From Rugamonas rivuli (GTDB lineage: Bacteria; Pseudomonadota; Gammaproteobacteria; Burkholderiales; Burkholderiaceae_D), in assembly GCF_009380165.1 (NCBI RefSeq), contig NZ_WHUF01000002.1, positions 992,001 through 1,056,000 of the forward strand: a DNA stretch of 64,000 nucleotides, in the 5' to 3' direction. The notes under the pieces were generated by a model, which was not told the DNA's origin, did not search any database, and was given only the letters and a program-made list of their open reading frames with translations. This document shows, piece by piece, positions 36,086 through 45,676 of this stretch. Position 1 is the stretch's first letter. Each line of letters begins with the position of its first letter. Position numbers and translations under genes: made by a program.

Positions 36086-37241
36086 CGCGACCGAGTCCGA
36101 ACAGTGGGCGCAGCACGGCGACGCGGCGCACCACTTCAAAGATGCCGAAGCTGAGGGCGAAGGTCAGCACGACCAGCACCGCGCCTTCGGTACCCGGTGC
36201 CATCTTCACCGGCTTGAGCCAGTGCGCCATGCAGACGATCAGCGTCTGGTGCAGGATGTAGACCGGGAACACGGCCTCCGTCAGGTAGCGGCGCTTGGCG
36301 CTGTCGAAGTTCAGGTGGCGGTGGCCGAAGCCGCAGATGGCGGCGATGGGCGCCCATTGGCCGACGCAGAAGATCAGGCGCAGCAGCGGTTTCAGTTGCG
36401 TGATGACGGGCAGGTCGCCCATCGGCTCGGGCATCGTGTGCAGGCACACCATCACGGCCCAGCTGAACAGCCACAGTCCCAGGCTGGTCCAGCGCAGCTG
36501 GTCCACATTGGCCCAGAAGCCGCTTTGCAAAGCCAGCATCACGCCCAGGCCGAACAGGATCAGGTAGTGGGCGTGGTTGTACCAGTCGTTGACCAGCGCG
36601 TGGGTCTCGGGGAAGTATTCGACCAGCGCGTAGCGGGCAGCGTACAGCGCCAGCACCGGCAGCGCGATGATCTTCCAGCCGGTCAGGCGGCGGCCCAGCG
36701 CATCGGACCACGACTTCAAACGCGCGGCGCCGGCCAGTGCGGCGACGGCGCCGATCAGCAGCGTGTAGGCCCACAGGTAGACCACGAACCACAGATGGTT
36801 CCAGGTCGGCAGGTCGAGGCAGCTGCCTTCCTTGCAGAAGCCGTGGTAGCCGCTGACATACAGGCGCATGAAGTCTGCGTAGCTGCCGGCGTAGTTGAGC
36901 TTTTCGATCACTTCAAAATACGACTGCGGCGGCACGATCACCAGCATGCCGAACACCAGCGGCACCAGCAGGCGCCAGCTGCGCTGCTTGAGCAGGGCGC
37001 CGACGCGGATTTTCTTCAGCATGAAGGCGGTGGCGACGCCGGAGATCATGAACAGCAGGCCAAGGCGCCACGGCGACGACAGCAGCATCAGCGGCTCGAT
37101 GGCGGTGCTGGCATCGGGACTCTTGACGTGCCAGCCCCAGCTCACGTAGTACATGCCGGTGTGGTAGAAGATCAGGACGAAGAAGGCGAAGATGCGTATC
37201 CAGTCGAGAAAGTACAGGCGCTGATGGTCGTTCTGTGGCAT
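36021..37241 (-). CDS. Acyltransferase family 3 membrane protein
   Basis: 406 residues with about 10 membrane segments. The N-terminus DHQRLYFLDWIRIFAFFVLIFYHTGMYYVSW has the catalytic-type His, and FPVYILHQTLIVCMAHW closes the fold, as in OPG/NodX-type acyltransferases that modify periplasmic or surface glycans. The last ~35 residues (from RRVAVLRPLF) are encoded opposite the end of the penicillin-acylase gene. Substrate unknown. Confidence 0.85.
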   Translation of the reverse strand: MPQNDHQRLYFLDWIRIFAFFVLIFYHTGMYYVSWGWHVKSPDASTAIEPLMLLSSPWRLGLLFMISGVATAFMLKKIRVGALLKQRSWRLLVPLVFGMLVIVPPQSYFEVIEKLNYAGSYADFMRLYVSGYHGFCKEGSCLDLPTWNHLWFVVYLWAYTLLIGAVAALAGAARLKSWSDALGRRLTGWKIIALPVLALYAARYALVEYFPETHALVNDWYNHAHYLILFGLGVMLALQSGFWANVDQLRWTSLGLWLFSWAVMVCLHTMPEPMGDLPVITQLKPLLRLIFCVGQWAPIAAICGFGHRHLNFDSAKRRYLTEAVFPVYILHQTLIVCMAHWLKPVKMAPGTEGAVLVVLTFALSFGIFEVVRRVAVLRPLFGLGRATSQKPAYVPQRQAAAASHAQ

Positions 37242-37350
37242 GGCTGGCTCCTTGTTTTAATGGAGCCAGTCTAGATTCGCCCCATGGCCCGCGTCCAGCG
37301 CGATGGGGCGAAACGGGATGCCGGAGGGGCGGGCCGGTTGGCCACACAAG

Positions 37351-37851
37351 CTATTGGCCGGCGTAGGCCTTTTTTAGCTCGCCGAGGTCGATCTTTTTCA
37401 TGCCCATCAGGGCCGACATGACGCGGCCGGCCTTTTCGGCGTCGGCGTCCTGCAGCATCGTCGGCAGCGCCGTCGGCACGATTTGCCACGACAGGCCGAA
37501 TTTGTCGGCCAGCCAGCCGCATTGCCGCGCCTCCGGCGCGCCGCCTGCGGACAGACGCTCCCAGAAGTAATCGATTTCTTCCTGGCTCTCGCAGTTGACC
37601 ACGAAGGAGATCGCCGGCGTGAACTGGAAGATCGGCCCGCCGTTCAGCAGCGTGAAGTCCTGGCCGTCCAGTTTCAGGGCGACGGTCATGGCGCTGCCTG
37701 GCGGCTGCCGGTGCTGCTCCTGGCCTGCCTCGGTATAGCGTATGACCTGGCAGATGCGGGAGTTGCGGAAAATGCCGACGTAGTACTCGGCGGCCTCCTC
37801 GGCGCGGCCCGAGAACCACAGGAAGGGGGTGATCTTCTGGATGCTGTGCAT
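37351..37851 (-). CDS. VOC-superfamily (PhnB/3-demethylubiquinone-methyltransferase-like) protein
   Basis: 166 residues: QKITPFLWFSGRAEEAAEYYVGIFRNSRI, LNGGPIFQFTPAISFVVNCESQEEIDYFWERLS, CGWLADKFGLSWQIVPTALPTML. This is the common PhnB-like glyoxalase fold, whose real function is usually unknown. Start 37851 has AGGAGA upstream; a longer frame to 37950 lacks such a site. Confidence 0.85.
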   Translation of the reverse strand: MHSIQKITPFLWFSGRAEEAAEYYVGIFRNSRICQVIRYTEAGQEQHRQPPGSAMTVALKLDGQDFTLLNGGPIFQFTPAISFVVNCESQEEIDYFWERLSAGGAPEARQCGWLADKFGLSWQIVPTALPTMLQDADAEKAGRVMSALMGMKKIDLGELKKAYAGQ

Positions 37852-37921
37852 GGTGGTCTCCTGATCTTGGTTGACGACGACGCCTGCTGTCCGGGCGCAG
37901 GCTGGCCCTTGCTGAAAGAGG

Positions 37922-38734
37922 CTAGCAGGATGGCGGCTGTTCCGGCGCACGGCTAGCCGTGGCTTGCAGGCGGTCCATCACTTCGGCGCGGTACTGGCGC
38001 GAGCAGGGCACGCGGGCGCCGCTGCGCAGCACCAGTTCGCCGTCGCCCTTGTCGAGGTGCTGCACGCTGGCGACCCAGTCCAGCTGCACGGCGGCGCGGC
38101 GGTGGCAGCGCTGGAAGCGTGGGCCCAGCTTGTCCACCAGGCCGGCCAGCGTCTGGCGCATCAGCGGCTGGCCGTCGTCGGTGTGCAGCACGACGTAGTT
38201 GTCGGCGGTTTCTATCCATTGGATCTGCTCGACCCGGACGATGCGGGTGCCGCCGCGTTCGGGGATCAGCAACTGGCGGATGGCGGGCAGCGCGGGCTGC
38301 GGAGCGGGTGGTGCGGAGATGGTTTCTTCGTTGAGGTTCAATGGCATGGATGGAACGGTCAGGGCGGCTGCGCGCTGCTGCGCGAGACGTTCGCGCACGC
38401 GCTGGAGGGCGCGTTGCAGACGCTGCTGGTCGTAAGGTTTAAGCAGGTAATCGATGGCGTTGGCGTCGAAGGCGCGGATCGCGTATTCGTCGTAGGCGGT
38501 GACGAACACCACCAGCGGCGCCGGCGCGGGCAGCGAGGCGGCGACGTCCAGGCCGGTGATCTCGGGCATCTGGATATCGAGCAGCAGCAGGTCGGGCGCG
38601 AAGGCGGGCAGGCGCTCCAGCGCGTCGATGCCGTCGCGAGCTTCGTCGATGGCGGTGATGTCGGCCTCCTGCTCCAGCAGGCGGCGCATCTTGTCGCGGG
38701 CAGGGCGCTCGTCGTCGACGATCAGGACGCGCAT
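37922..38734 (-). CDS. LytTR-family response regulator
   Basis: 270 residues. Receiver domain 1 to about 120 (VLIVDDERPARDKMRRLL, LLLLDIQMPEITGLDV with the phospho-Asp, VTAYDEYAIRAFDANAIDYLLKP) and a C-terminal LytTR DNA-binding domain (VEQIQWIETADNYVVLHTDDG, RFQRCHRRAAVQLDWV, VPCSRQYRAEVM). Downstream of its kinase with a 13-nt overlap. Members often regulate surface or exopolysaccharide genes; the target here is unknown. Confidence 0.92.
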   Translation of the reverse strand: MRVLIVDDERPARDKMRRLLEQEADITAIDEARDGIDALERLPAFAPDLLLLDIQMPEITGLDVAASLPAPAPLVVFVTAYDEYAIRAFDANAIDYLLKPYDQQRLQRALQRVRERLAQQRAAALTVPSMPLNLNEETISAPPAPQPALPAIRQLLIPERGGTRIVRVEQIQWIETADNYVVLHTDDGQPLMRQTLAGLVDKLGPRFQRCHRRAAVQLDWVASVQHLDKGDGELVLRSGARVPCSRQYRAEVMDRLQATASRAPEQPPSC

Positions 38735-39795
38735 GGCAATCGCATTTCTGCCCGCACACCGGCGGGCGATAGCTGGATCAGGTCGAAGGAGGCGCCGGCG
38801 CCATACAGCGCCGCCAGCCGTTCGCGCAGATTGCGCACGCCGATGCCGTTGCCGCTTGTGGGGCTTGGTGTGGCGCTGTTTGTCAGCGTGCCGCCGTCGT
38901 CCTCCAGCCGCAGCAGCATGACGCCCCGGTCGCGGCTGACCGAGATGGTGATGGCGGTGGCCTGGCGGCGGCGTTCGACGGTGTGCTTGAAAATGTTCTC
39001 CAGCAGCGGCTGCATGCTCATCACCGGCACCTGGCAGTCGAGCAGGGCGTCGTCGATGTGCCAGTCGATGCGCACGCGGTCGGAGAAGCGTTCGCTCATC
39101 AGGGCTGCATAGCCGCGCAGCAGGCGCAGCTCCATCTCCAGCGTGACTTGGTGCTGCTCGCTGACGTCCAGCGTTGCGCGCAGCACGTCGGCCAGTTGGA
39201 TCAGCATTGCGTCGGCGCGCGCGACGTCGCTGTGCATCAGCGAGGAGATGGTGTTCAGGGCGTTGAACAGGAAGTGTGGCTGCATCTGCTGGGTGAGCCG
39301 CAGCAGTTGCGCTTCGCGCAGCGAATTGTTCATGCGTTCGGCGCGCAGCTTCTCGTCCTGCATGGCGTGGTATGACAACACGCCGAAGGTGATGGCGGTG
39401 AAGATGCTAAAGAATACCGTGATCTTGATGTCTTCGTAGAGGAAGGTCTCGGGCCATGGCGTGTGGCGGTAGACCTGGCCGGCCATGGCGTAGACAGTGT
39501 GGCGGATGCCGAAGGCGACCGGCACGAACGCGGCCCAATACACCGGCAGGCATAACAGCTGAAGCCCGAACCAGCGCAGTGGTTGTACCACCAGGGCGTC
39601 GTACTTGCTGGTGAAGTAGCGCTGCGCCAGCAGCAGCAGCGTGGCCGTCACCGCGGACGATGTCTCCCACAGGATCGGCTTCCAGATGTCGTGATTCCCG
39701 TCATGCAGATGGTCCTGCACGGCGGTGATGTTCATCAGCAGCCAGAATAAAACCCAGGCAATGGCGAGCGCGATGTGTGAGCGTTTTTTAAACAT
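38722..39795 (-). CDS. LytS-type sensor histidine kinase
   Basis: 357 residues. Four hydrophobic segments in the first ~160 residues, then the HisKA_3-unlike His_kinase box LTQQMQPHFLFNALNTISSLMH with the phospho-acceptor His, and an ATPase domain (MQPLLENIFKHTVE, LRLEDDGG, NGIGVRNLRERLAALYG). Pairs with the LytTR regulator it overlaps. Confidence 0.92.
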   Translation of the reverse strand: MFKKRSHIALAIAWVLFWLLMNITAVQDHLHDGNHDIWKPILWETSSAVTATLLLLAQRYFTSKYDALVVQPLRWFGLQLLCLPVYWAAFVPVAFGIRHTVYAMAGQVYRHTPWPETFLYEDIKITVFFSIFTAITFGVLSYHAMQDEKLRAERMNNSLREAQLLRLTQQMQPHFLFNALNTISSLMHSDVARADAMLIQLADVLRATLDVSEQHQVTLEMELRLLRGYAALMSERFSDRVRIDWHIDDALLDCQVPVMSMQPLLENIFKHTVERRRQATAITISVSRDRGVMLLRLEDDGGTLTNSATPSPTSGNGIGVRNLRERLAALYGAGASFDLIQLSPAGVRAEMRLPCAS

Positions 39796-39890
39796 GGCCC
39801 AGATGATTGCTGATTCTTATTGATACGTCAACTCATCGCGCTCACCCTTACCACAATGACTGTGCCGCTGCCTACCGACACCCTGCTCAA

Positions 39891-41525
39891 TTACCGATAG
39901 CGCGCTTCCATCAGGTCGATCTCCCGCACCAGCTTGCGCGAGATGTCGTCGGAGATGCGGTCGTGCCGCGCCAGGTCGTAGATGGTGGTGCGCTCGGCGT
40001 CCAGCGCCGCCAGCCGCAGTTCCTTCTCGGCGTGGTCGGTCTTGCGCCAGGCCGCGTCGTTCTCGGGATCGACTTCTTTCAGCTTGTGCTCGTAGAAGGC
40101 GATCACCCGCGCCGCCGCCTGCGGATACGCCTCCGGATCGACGCACGATTCCGCCTCCATCAGCACCACCTGCGTGTGCTCGATGGCGACGATGGCGGCG
40201 TTGGCCGCCGCGCGCCGCGCCAGGTCTTCTTCGCGCTGCTCTTCCGGCTCGGGCGGGAAGGTCATGCCCGCCAGCAGGCGCGGCAGGCCCAGGCTGGCGA
40301 CCAGCAGCGATACCAGGATCACCGAGCAAGCCAGGAAGATGGTCAGCGAGCGCGCAGGGAAGGGCGAGCCGTCCGGCATCGCCAGCGGCAGCGTCAGCAC
40401 GCCGGCCAGCGTGATGGCGCCGCGCGCGCCGGCCAGCGTGGTCGCCAGCAGCAGGCGCGGATTGATCTTCATGCGCGGCTGATGGCGTATCTTCTGCTTG
40501 AAGATGGTCAGCCGCAGCGACGCCCATACCCACAGCATGCGCAGCATCAGCAGGCCGACGTTGATCGCCACCGCATACACCGCCAGCCACCACGGATTCA
40601 GGTGGCCGCTCTCTTCGATGGTGGCGCTGGCGCCGCGGAAGATGTCGGGCAACTGTTCGCCCAACAGCACGAACATGATGCCGTTCAGCGCGAACTGCAC
40701 CGTGTCCCACACGGCCGAACGCTGGATGCGGGTGTTGGCCAGCGCATGGCCGTTCAGCTCCACGTAGCTCATGGTGATGCCGGCCGCCACCGCCGCCAGA
40801 ATGCCGGAGGCGTGCATGCGCTCAGCCACCAGGTAGGCGCCGAACGGCAGCAGCAGGTTGACCAGGATGGGCGAGCCGACCGGTTCGCCGAAGCGGCAGG
40901 TCAGCCAGCGCTGCGCCCACGTCACCAGCATCGTCACGCCGACGCCGGCGCCTATGCCGGCCACCACCAGCCAGACGAAGGTGAGGCCGGCGGTGCTGAC
41001 GGAGAAGGCGCCGGTCATCGCGGCGGCCACGGCGAAGCGGAAGCACACCAGGCCGGATGCGTCGTTCAGCAGCGATTCGCCTTCCAGGATGTGCATCAGC
41101 CGTTTCGGAATCGGCGTGGTGGCGGCGATGGAGCTGACGGCGATCGGATCGGTCGGCGAGATGATGGCAGCCAGCGCGAAGGCCACCGGCAATGGCATGG
41201 CCGGAATCAGCCAGTGGATCAGCAGGCCGGCGCCCAGCACGGTGAACACCACCAGGCCCAGGGCCAGCTCCAGGATGGTGCCCTTGTCGCGCAGCAGGCC
41301 GCTCTTGGGGATGCGCCAGCCGTCGAGGAACAGCAGCGGCGGCAGGAACACGAGGAAGAACAGGTCCGGCTCCAGGTCCACGCCGCGCGTGGACTTGGCG
41401 GCGATCAGCGCACCGAGCGCGATCTGCACCAGCGGCAGCGGCACCGCGCGCGGCAGCAGGCGGGTGAGGTAGGCGCTGGCCACCACCGCCAGCAGCATCA
41501 CCAGCACGACTTCGATTGAATCCAT
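39891..41525 (-). CDS. CPA1-family Na+/H+ antiporter
   Basis: 544 residues. About 12 membrane segments to residue 395 (FLPPLLFLDGWRIPKSGL, AAIISPTDPIAVSSI with the ion-site Asp, LNDASGLVCFRFAVAAAMTG), then a ~150-residue charged cytoplasmic tail (PEPEEQREEDLARRAAANAAIVAIEHTQVV). Helps pH and sodium homeostasis. Monocistronic by spacing. Confidence 0.92.
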   Translation of the reverse strand: MDSIEVVLVMLLAVVASAYLTRLLPRAVPLPLVQIALGALIAAKSTRGVDLEPDLFFLVFLPPLLFLDGWRIPKSGLLRDKGTILELALGLVVFTVLGAGLLIHWLIPAMPLPVAFALAAIISPTDPIAVSSIAATTPIPKRLMHILEGESLLNDASGLVCFRFAVAAAMTGAFSVSTAGLTFVWLVVAGIGAGVGVTMLVTWAQRWLTCRFGEPVGSPILVNLLLPFGAYLVAERMHASGILAAVAAGITMSYVELNGHALANTRIQRSAVWDTVQFALNGIMFVLLGEQLPDIFRGASATIEESGHLNPWWLAVYAVAINVGLLMLRMLWVWASLRLTIFKQKIRHQPRMKINPRLLLATTLAGARGAITLAGVLTLPLAMPDGSPFPARSLTIFLACSVILVSLLVASLGLPRLLAGMTFPPEPEEQREEDLARRAAANAAIVAIEHTQVVLMEAESCVDPEAYPQAAARVIAFYEHKLKEVDPENDAAWRKTDHAEKELRLAALDAERTTIYDLARHDRISDDISRKLVREIDLMEARYR

Positions 41526-41639
41526 TCCCTATCCCTTATTATCGATACGATACTCATTGCAAAACGCTACCAAGCTTACACCATCGATGGTTTTCTAAAA
41601 AGTTGAGTCAGGGCACTAGTAAAGTTGAAATCTTTCTGT

Positions 41640-41645
41640 CATAAT
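41640..41645 (+). promoter_or_regulatory. Candidate -10 box for tRNA-Gly
   Basis: CATAAT lies 10 nt before the mature tRNA 5' end. No convincing -35 hexamer lies at the usual distance, so only the -10 is called. Confidence 0.4.
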
Positions 41646-41655
41646 TTCGTCTTCT

Positions 41656-41731
41656 GCGGGAGTAGCTCAGTTGGTAGAGCGCAACCTTGCCAAGGTTGAG
41701 GTCGAGAGTTCGAGACTCTTCTCCCGCTCCA
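41656..41731 (+). tRNA. tRNA-Gly (anticodon GCC)
   Basis: 76 nt with an encoded CCA. The acceptor GCGGGAG pairs with CTCCCGC, and the discriminator is T. D-loop AGCTCAGTTGGTAGAGC and T-arm GAGAGTTCGAGACTC are present. The anticodon stem ACCTT/AAGGT encloses GCC, which reads GGC and GGU codons. Confidence 0.97.
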
Positions 41732-41752
41732 GAATTCAGTAGCACATTAAAA

Positions 41753-41777
41753 GGAAGCCTGAGGGCTTCCTTTTTTT
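41753..41777 (+). terminator. Intrinsic terminator after tRNA-Gly
   Basis: GGAAGCC, a TGAG loop, GGCTTCC, then seven T residues, 21 nt after the tRNA. Confidence 0.88.
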
Positions 41778-41903
41778 ACGTCCGTCCCCGCGCCAACCGT
41801 TGTATATCGTGCTGCAAATCAATATCTCTTCTTTCAAAATGTGACGAGGGCAGTTGCAAACGTTATACTTCCTACGGAGCTAACACCGACGGAGACGAAA
41901 TCT

Positions 41904-42866
41904 ATGAAATCAGTTCAACAGGAAGTTGATGAGCGCAGCAATCTGACCAACTCCAATAAATTCGAACTGCTACTGTTCCGCCTTGGCGCAGACGCCAACG
42001 GTGAACATTCCGAGTTGTTCGGTATTAACGTCTTCAAAATCCGCGAAATTGTCGCGATGCCGGAAGTAACCGCAGTGGCCGGATCCCCGCCACATATGCT
42101 GGGCGTCGTCAATCTGCGCGGACAAATCATCACGGTGCTGGATTTGCCAGGCATCGTCGGTGTGACCCCAAAAACCGGTCTGAATATCATGTTGGTGACG
42201 GAGTTCGCCCGCACCACCCAAGCCTTCGCCGTGGAATCGGTGGATGAAATCGTGCGCCTGGACTGGAGCCAGGTGCTGACCGCCGAAGGCACCGCCGGCG
42301 GCAAAGTCACCAGTATCGCCCGCGTCGACGGCGACGTGCAGAACACCCGCCTGGCCCAGGTGCTGGACGTGGAAACCATCCTGCGCGAGCTGGTGCCGTC
42401 CGAAGGCAAGGACGTCGATCCTGAAACCATCGGCCCGAAAGTCATCCTCAAGCCGGGCGCGGTCATCCTGGCGGCGGACGATTCCGTGGTCGCGCGCAAC
42501 CTGATCGAGAAGGGCCTGGAAGCGATGGGGGCGCACTTCATCATGACCAAGTCCGGCAAGGAAGCGTGGGATCGCCTGCAGCACATTTCCGACGGCGCCA
42601 AGGCCGAAGGCGTGCCGATCACCGATCGCGTCGCCATGATCCTGACCGACCTGGAAATGCCGGAGATGGACGGCTTCACGCTGACCCGCCTGGTCAAGCA
42701 GGATGCACGCTTCTCCAAGATTCCTGTCGTGATCCATTCCTCGTTGTCGGGCAAGACCAACGAAGATCACGTCAAGGGCGTGGGCGCGGATGCTTACGTG
42801 GCCAAGTTCTCGGCCGAGGATCTGGCGGGCACCATTCGTACCGTGCTGGGCAAGGCCGGCGTGTAA
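41904..42866 (+). CDS. cheV: Chemotaxis adaptor/receiver protein CheV
   Basis: 320 residues. A CheW-like adaptor domain at about 20-165 (FELLLFRLG, LFGINVFKIREIVAMPEVTAVAGSPPHMLGVVNLRGQIITVLDLPGIVG) is followed by a receiver domain at about 190-315 (VILAADDSVVARNLIEKGLEAMG, AMILTDLEMPEMDGFTLTRL with the phospho-Asp, VVIHSSLSGKTNEDHVKGVGADAYVAKFS). Links chemoreceptors to CheA. No other che gene is near. ATG 41904 follows GGAGACG; the frame open further upstream is intergenic. Confidence 0.95.
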   Translation: MKSVQQEVDERSNLTNSNKFELLLFRLGADANGEHSELFGINVFKIREIVAMPEVTAVAGSPPHMLGVVNLRGQIITVLDLPGIVGVTPKTGLNIMLVTEFARTTQAFAVESVDEIVRLDWSQVLTAEGTAGGKVTSIARVDGDVQNTRLAQVLDVETILRELVPSEGKDVDPETIGPKVILKPGAVILAADDSVVARNLIEKGLEAMGAHFIMTKSGKEAWDRLQHISDGAKAEGVPITDRVAMILTDLEMPEMDGFTLTRLVKQDARFSKIPVVIHSSLSGKTNEDHVKGVGADAYVAKFSAEDLAGTIRTVLGKAGV

Positions 42867-42897
42867 GCACGACAAGCCAAACAAGGGTAGTATCGAA

Positions 42898-42930
42898 GGG
42901 CCGCGACGACAACGTCGCGGCCCTTTTTTT
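42898..42930 (+). terminator. Intrinsic terminator of cheV
   Basis: An 11-bp perfect stem GGGCCGCGACG / CGTCGCGGCCC with an ACAA loop and seven T residues. Confidence 0.93.
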
Positions 42931-42956
42931 GTTTTCATTTCTCGAAAGGATATACC

Positions 42957-43538
42957 GTGGCAGCTAAGAAAATTCTGTTTCTGACGGGCGACTTTGCAGA
43001 GGATTACGAAACCATGGTGCCGTTCCAGGCGCTGCAGATGGTGGGCCACACGGTGCACGCGGTGTGCCCCGACAAGCGTGCCGGCGAGACCATCAAGACC
43101 GCCATTCATGATTTCGAAGGCGACCAGACCTACACGGAAAAGCCAGGCCACCTGTTCGCGCTGAACGCCAACTTCGACGACGTCGACGTGGCCAAGTACG
43201 ATGCGCTGATGATCGCCGGCGGCCGCGCACCGGAATACCTGCGGCTCAATCCGCGCGTGATTGAAATCGTGCAGCAGTTCGCCGCCGCGTCGAAACCTAT
43301 CGCCGCCGTTTGCCACGGCGCGCAACTGCTGGCGGCCGCCGACGTCATCCGCGGCAAGACCATCTCGGCCTATCCGGCCTGCTCGCCGGAAGTCAAGCTG
43401 GCCGGCGCCAGCTATGCCGACATTCCCGTTGACCAGGCTGTCACCGACGGCAACTTCGTCACCGCGCCAGCCTGGCCCGCACACCCTGCGTGGCTGGGCC
43501 AGTTCCTTCAGCGGCTGGGCACGGAAATCAAGCTCTAG
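42957..43538 (+). CDS. DJ-1/PfpI-family protein (GTG start)
   Basis: 193 residues: [41 protein letters not shown], an acidic residue in the TGDFAEDYE loop, [16 protein letters not shown], and the nucleophile Cys in [28 protein letters not shown]. Members include glyoxalase/deglycase-like and stress proteins. GTG 42957 follows AAAGGA. The function is stress-related at best guess. Confidence 0.9.
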   Translation: MAAKKILFLTGDFAEDYETMVPFQALQMVGHTVHAVCPDKRAGETIKTAIHDFEGDQTYTEKPGHLFALNANFDDVDVAKYDALMIAGGRAPEYLRLNPRVIEIVQQFAAASKPIAAVCHGAQLLAAADVIRGKTISAYPACSPEVKLAGASYADIPVDQAVTDGNFVTAPAWPAHPAWLGQFLQRLGTEIKL

Positions 43539-43556
43539 ATCAAATGACGGCGCAAG

Positions 43557-44402
43557 TTACAGCGCCGCCAGGCAGCGCGCATGGAAGCGGATGTGGTCTT
43601 CCATGAAGGTGCTGATGAAGTAGTAGCCGTGGTCGTAGCGCGCATGCCGCCGCAGTTCCAGCGGCTGCGCCGCGCTGCGGCAGGCCGCTTCGAACACCTC
43701 GGGATACAGCTGCTCGGCCAGGAATTTATCGCCCAGGCCCTGGTCGATCAGGATGCCGGCCGGGAAGGGCGTCTGCAGGCGCGCCATTAGCAGGCTGGCG
43801 TCGTACTGTTCCCAGCTGCTGGTGTCGTCGCCGAGGTAGCCGCTGAAGGCCTTCTTACCCCAAGGGCACATCGACGGCGCCGCGATGGGTGCGAAGGCGG
43901 ACACGGAGCGGAACACGTCCGGCCGCTTCAGCGCCATCGTCAGTGCGCCGTGGCCGCCCATCGAGTGGCCGAAGATGCCGATGCGTTCGGCGTCCACCGG
44001 CAGTTCCTTGACCACCAGCTCGCGCAGTTCGTGGATGTAGCTGTACATGCGGTAGTGCCTGGCCCAGGGTTCTTGCGTCGCGTCGAGATAGAAGCCGGCG
44101 CCGACGCCGAAATCCCAGCTGTCCGCTTCGCCTGCGATGTTGGCGCCGCGCGGGCTGGTGTCCGGCGCGATCAGCATCAGGCCCGCTTCGGCGGCGGCGC
44201 GCTGGGCGCCGGCCTTGATCATGAAAGTCTCTTCATTGCAGGTGAGGCCGGCGAGGTAGAACAGCGCCGGCACGGGGCCGTCGGCGGCCTGCACCGGGAT
44301 GAAAACGGAAAAGCGCATCGGCAGGCCGATCTCGCGCGCATCGTGGCGATAAAAGCGCTGTACGCCGCCGTAGCAGGCATGTTCACTGATTAATTCAAGC
44401 AT
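43557..44402 (-). CDS. fghA: S-formylglutathione hydrolase
   Basis: 281 residues. Hydrolyses S-formylglutathione to formate and glutathione in formaldehyde detoxification. Alpha/beta hydrolase marks: LFYLAGLTCNEETFMIKAGAQR, IAPDTSPRG, nucleophile GHSMGGHGAL, FAPIAAPSMCPWGKKAFSGYLG and the late His in HARYDHGYYFISTFMEDHIRFH. The partner dehydrogenase adhC, often adjacent, is not in the window. Confidence 0.95.
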   Translation of the reverse strand: MLELISEHACYGGVQRFYRHDAREIGLPMRFSVFIPVQAADGPVPALFYLAGLTCNEETFMIKAGAQRAAAEAGLMLIAPDTSPRGANIAGEADSWDFGVGAGFYLDATQEPWARHYRMYSYIHELRELVVKELPVDAERIGIFGHSMGGHGALTMALKRPDVFRSVSAFAPIAAPSMCPWGKKAFSGYLGDDTSSWEQYDASLLMARLQTPFPAGILIDQGLGDKFLAEQLYPEVFEAACRSAAQPLELRRHARYDHGYYFISTFMEDHIRFHARCLAAL

Positions 44403-44487
44403 GTTGATCCTATATGTTCCTTAGCGCACGGTGAGAATTGCCGTAAGTGTTCAGAATTGTACAAGTATCTTTAAAAAGGAGAAGTAC

Positions 44488-45675
44488 ATGCCGGATATTC
44501 AGGTCATCATGACCGAACTAGGCTGGCCCTTGGCAATTGCATTGGCCTGGCTGTCGGGAGAACTCATGCACCGCTGGACCCGTTTGCCGCGCATCAGCGT
44601 CTACGGTCTGGTAGGTTTTTTTATGGCGCAGGCCTTGCCGGCCGCGCTGAGCAGTGGCGCATCGAGCAATGTGACCATGTTGGCCAATCTGGCCTTCGGA
44701 CTGATACTGTTTGAATTTGGTTATCGCATCAACCTGAACTGGTTGCGCATCAATCCCTGGATCGCCGTCAGCGGCCTGGCCGAATCGGCCGCCACCTTCG
44801 GCGTGGTCTACCTGATTTCCCATCTGACCGGCATGCCGTCCTTGACCTCGCTGCTGCTGGCCTCGCTGGCCATGTCGACCTCGCCGGCCGGCGTGCTGCG
44901 CGTGATCAACGAGGAAGACAGCTCGGGCCAAGTGACCGAGCGCGTGCTGCATCTGGTCGCCATCAACTGCGTGCTGGCGGTGTTTGTGTTCAAGGTGGTG
45001 GTCGGCTTCTGGGTGTTCCAGACTTCCGGCAGCCTGACGCAGGCGATATCGCACAGCCTGATCGAGTTGCTGGTGTCGGCCGCCATGGGCGCCGTGCTGG
45101 GCTTCATCGTGCCGGCCGTGCTGCGGCGCCTGGGCGCGATCGGGCAGGACGGCACCATCGCCTTTGCGCTGGGCGTGATCCTGCTGGTGGCGATGGCGCG
45201 CGCCTTCGACGTCTCGCCGGTGCTGGCGACGCTGACCTTCGGCCTGGCCGCGCGCCACAGCCGCGTCGCCTTCAGCCGCACCGAGCGCAACTTCGGCGGC
45301 ATCGGCGAACTGCTGACGGTGCTGCTGTTCGTGTTCGCCGTGTCCACGCTGGAATGGGAGCGCGTGGTGGCTGGACTGGGCCTGGGCGTGGTGCTGCTGC
45401 TGGCGCGCTTCGTCGTCAAGGCCGCCACCGTCGCCGCGTTCTCGCACGCCGGCGGCATCTCGTGGCGCAAGGGTTTGCTGACCGGGATCGCGCTGTCGCC
45501 GATGTCGGTGTTCGTCACGCTGCTGCTGGAACAGACTAAATACATGGGTATCGTGCTGGTCGATGAACTGGCCGCGCTGGCGGCGATGACGTTGTTGTTG
45601 GAAGTGGTGGGCCCCATCGTCACCCAGCGGGCGCTGATCTGGGCCAACGAAACCCCGGCTAAAGAGGAGCACTAA
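44488..45675 (+). CDS. CPA2-type cation:proton antiporter
   Basis: 395 residues, almost wholly hydrophobic with about 12 segments. [80 protein letters not shown] and [16 protein letters not shown] resemble the Kef/CPA2 fold. No RCK/TrkA-N domain follows. AAGGAG lies 8 nt before ATG 44488. It ends 1 nt before ybdK, so the two are co-transcribed. Confidence 0.88.
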   Translation: MPDIQVIMTELGWPLAIALAWLSGELMHRWTRLPRISVYGLVGFFMAQALPAALSSGASSNVTMLANLAFGLILFEFGYRINLNWLRINPWIAVSGLAESAATFGVVYLISHLTGMPSLTSLLLASLAMSTSPAGVLRVINEEDSSGQVTERVLHLVAINCVLAVFVFKVVVGFWVFQTSGSLTQAISHSLIELLVSAAMGAVLGFIVPAVLRRLGAIGQDGTIAFALGVILLVAMARAFDVSPVLATLTFGLAARHSRVAFSRTERNFGGIGELLTVLLFVFAVSTLEWERVVAGLGLGVVLLLARFVVKAATVAAFSHAGGISWRKGLLTGIALSPMSVFVTLLLEQTKYMGIVLVDELAALAAMTLLLEVVGPIVTQRALIWANETPAKEEH

Positions 45676-45676
45676 C

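Noticed and set aside
39807..41519. 570-codon plus-strand frame opposite the CPA1 antiporter
   Set aside because: Gln/Arg/His-rich and without hydrophobic or catalytic pattern; the minus strand is a textbook antiporter.
41603..41630. TTGAGT or TTGAAA as -35 box for tRNA-Gly
   Set aside because: Distances to the CATAAT box are 31 and 9 nt, outside the usual range.
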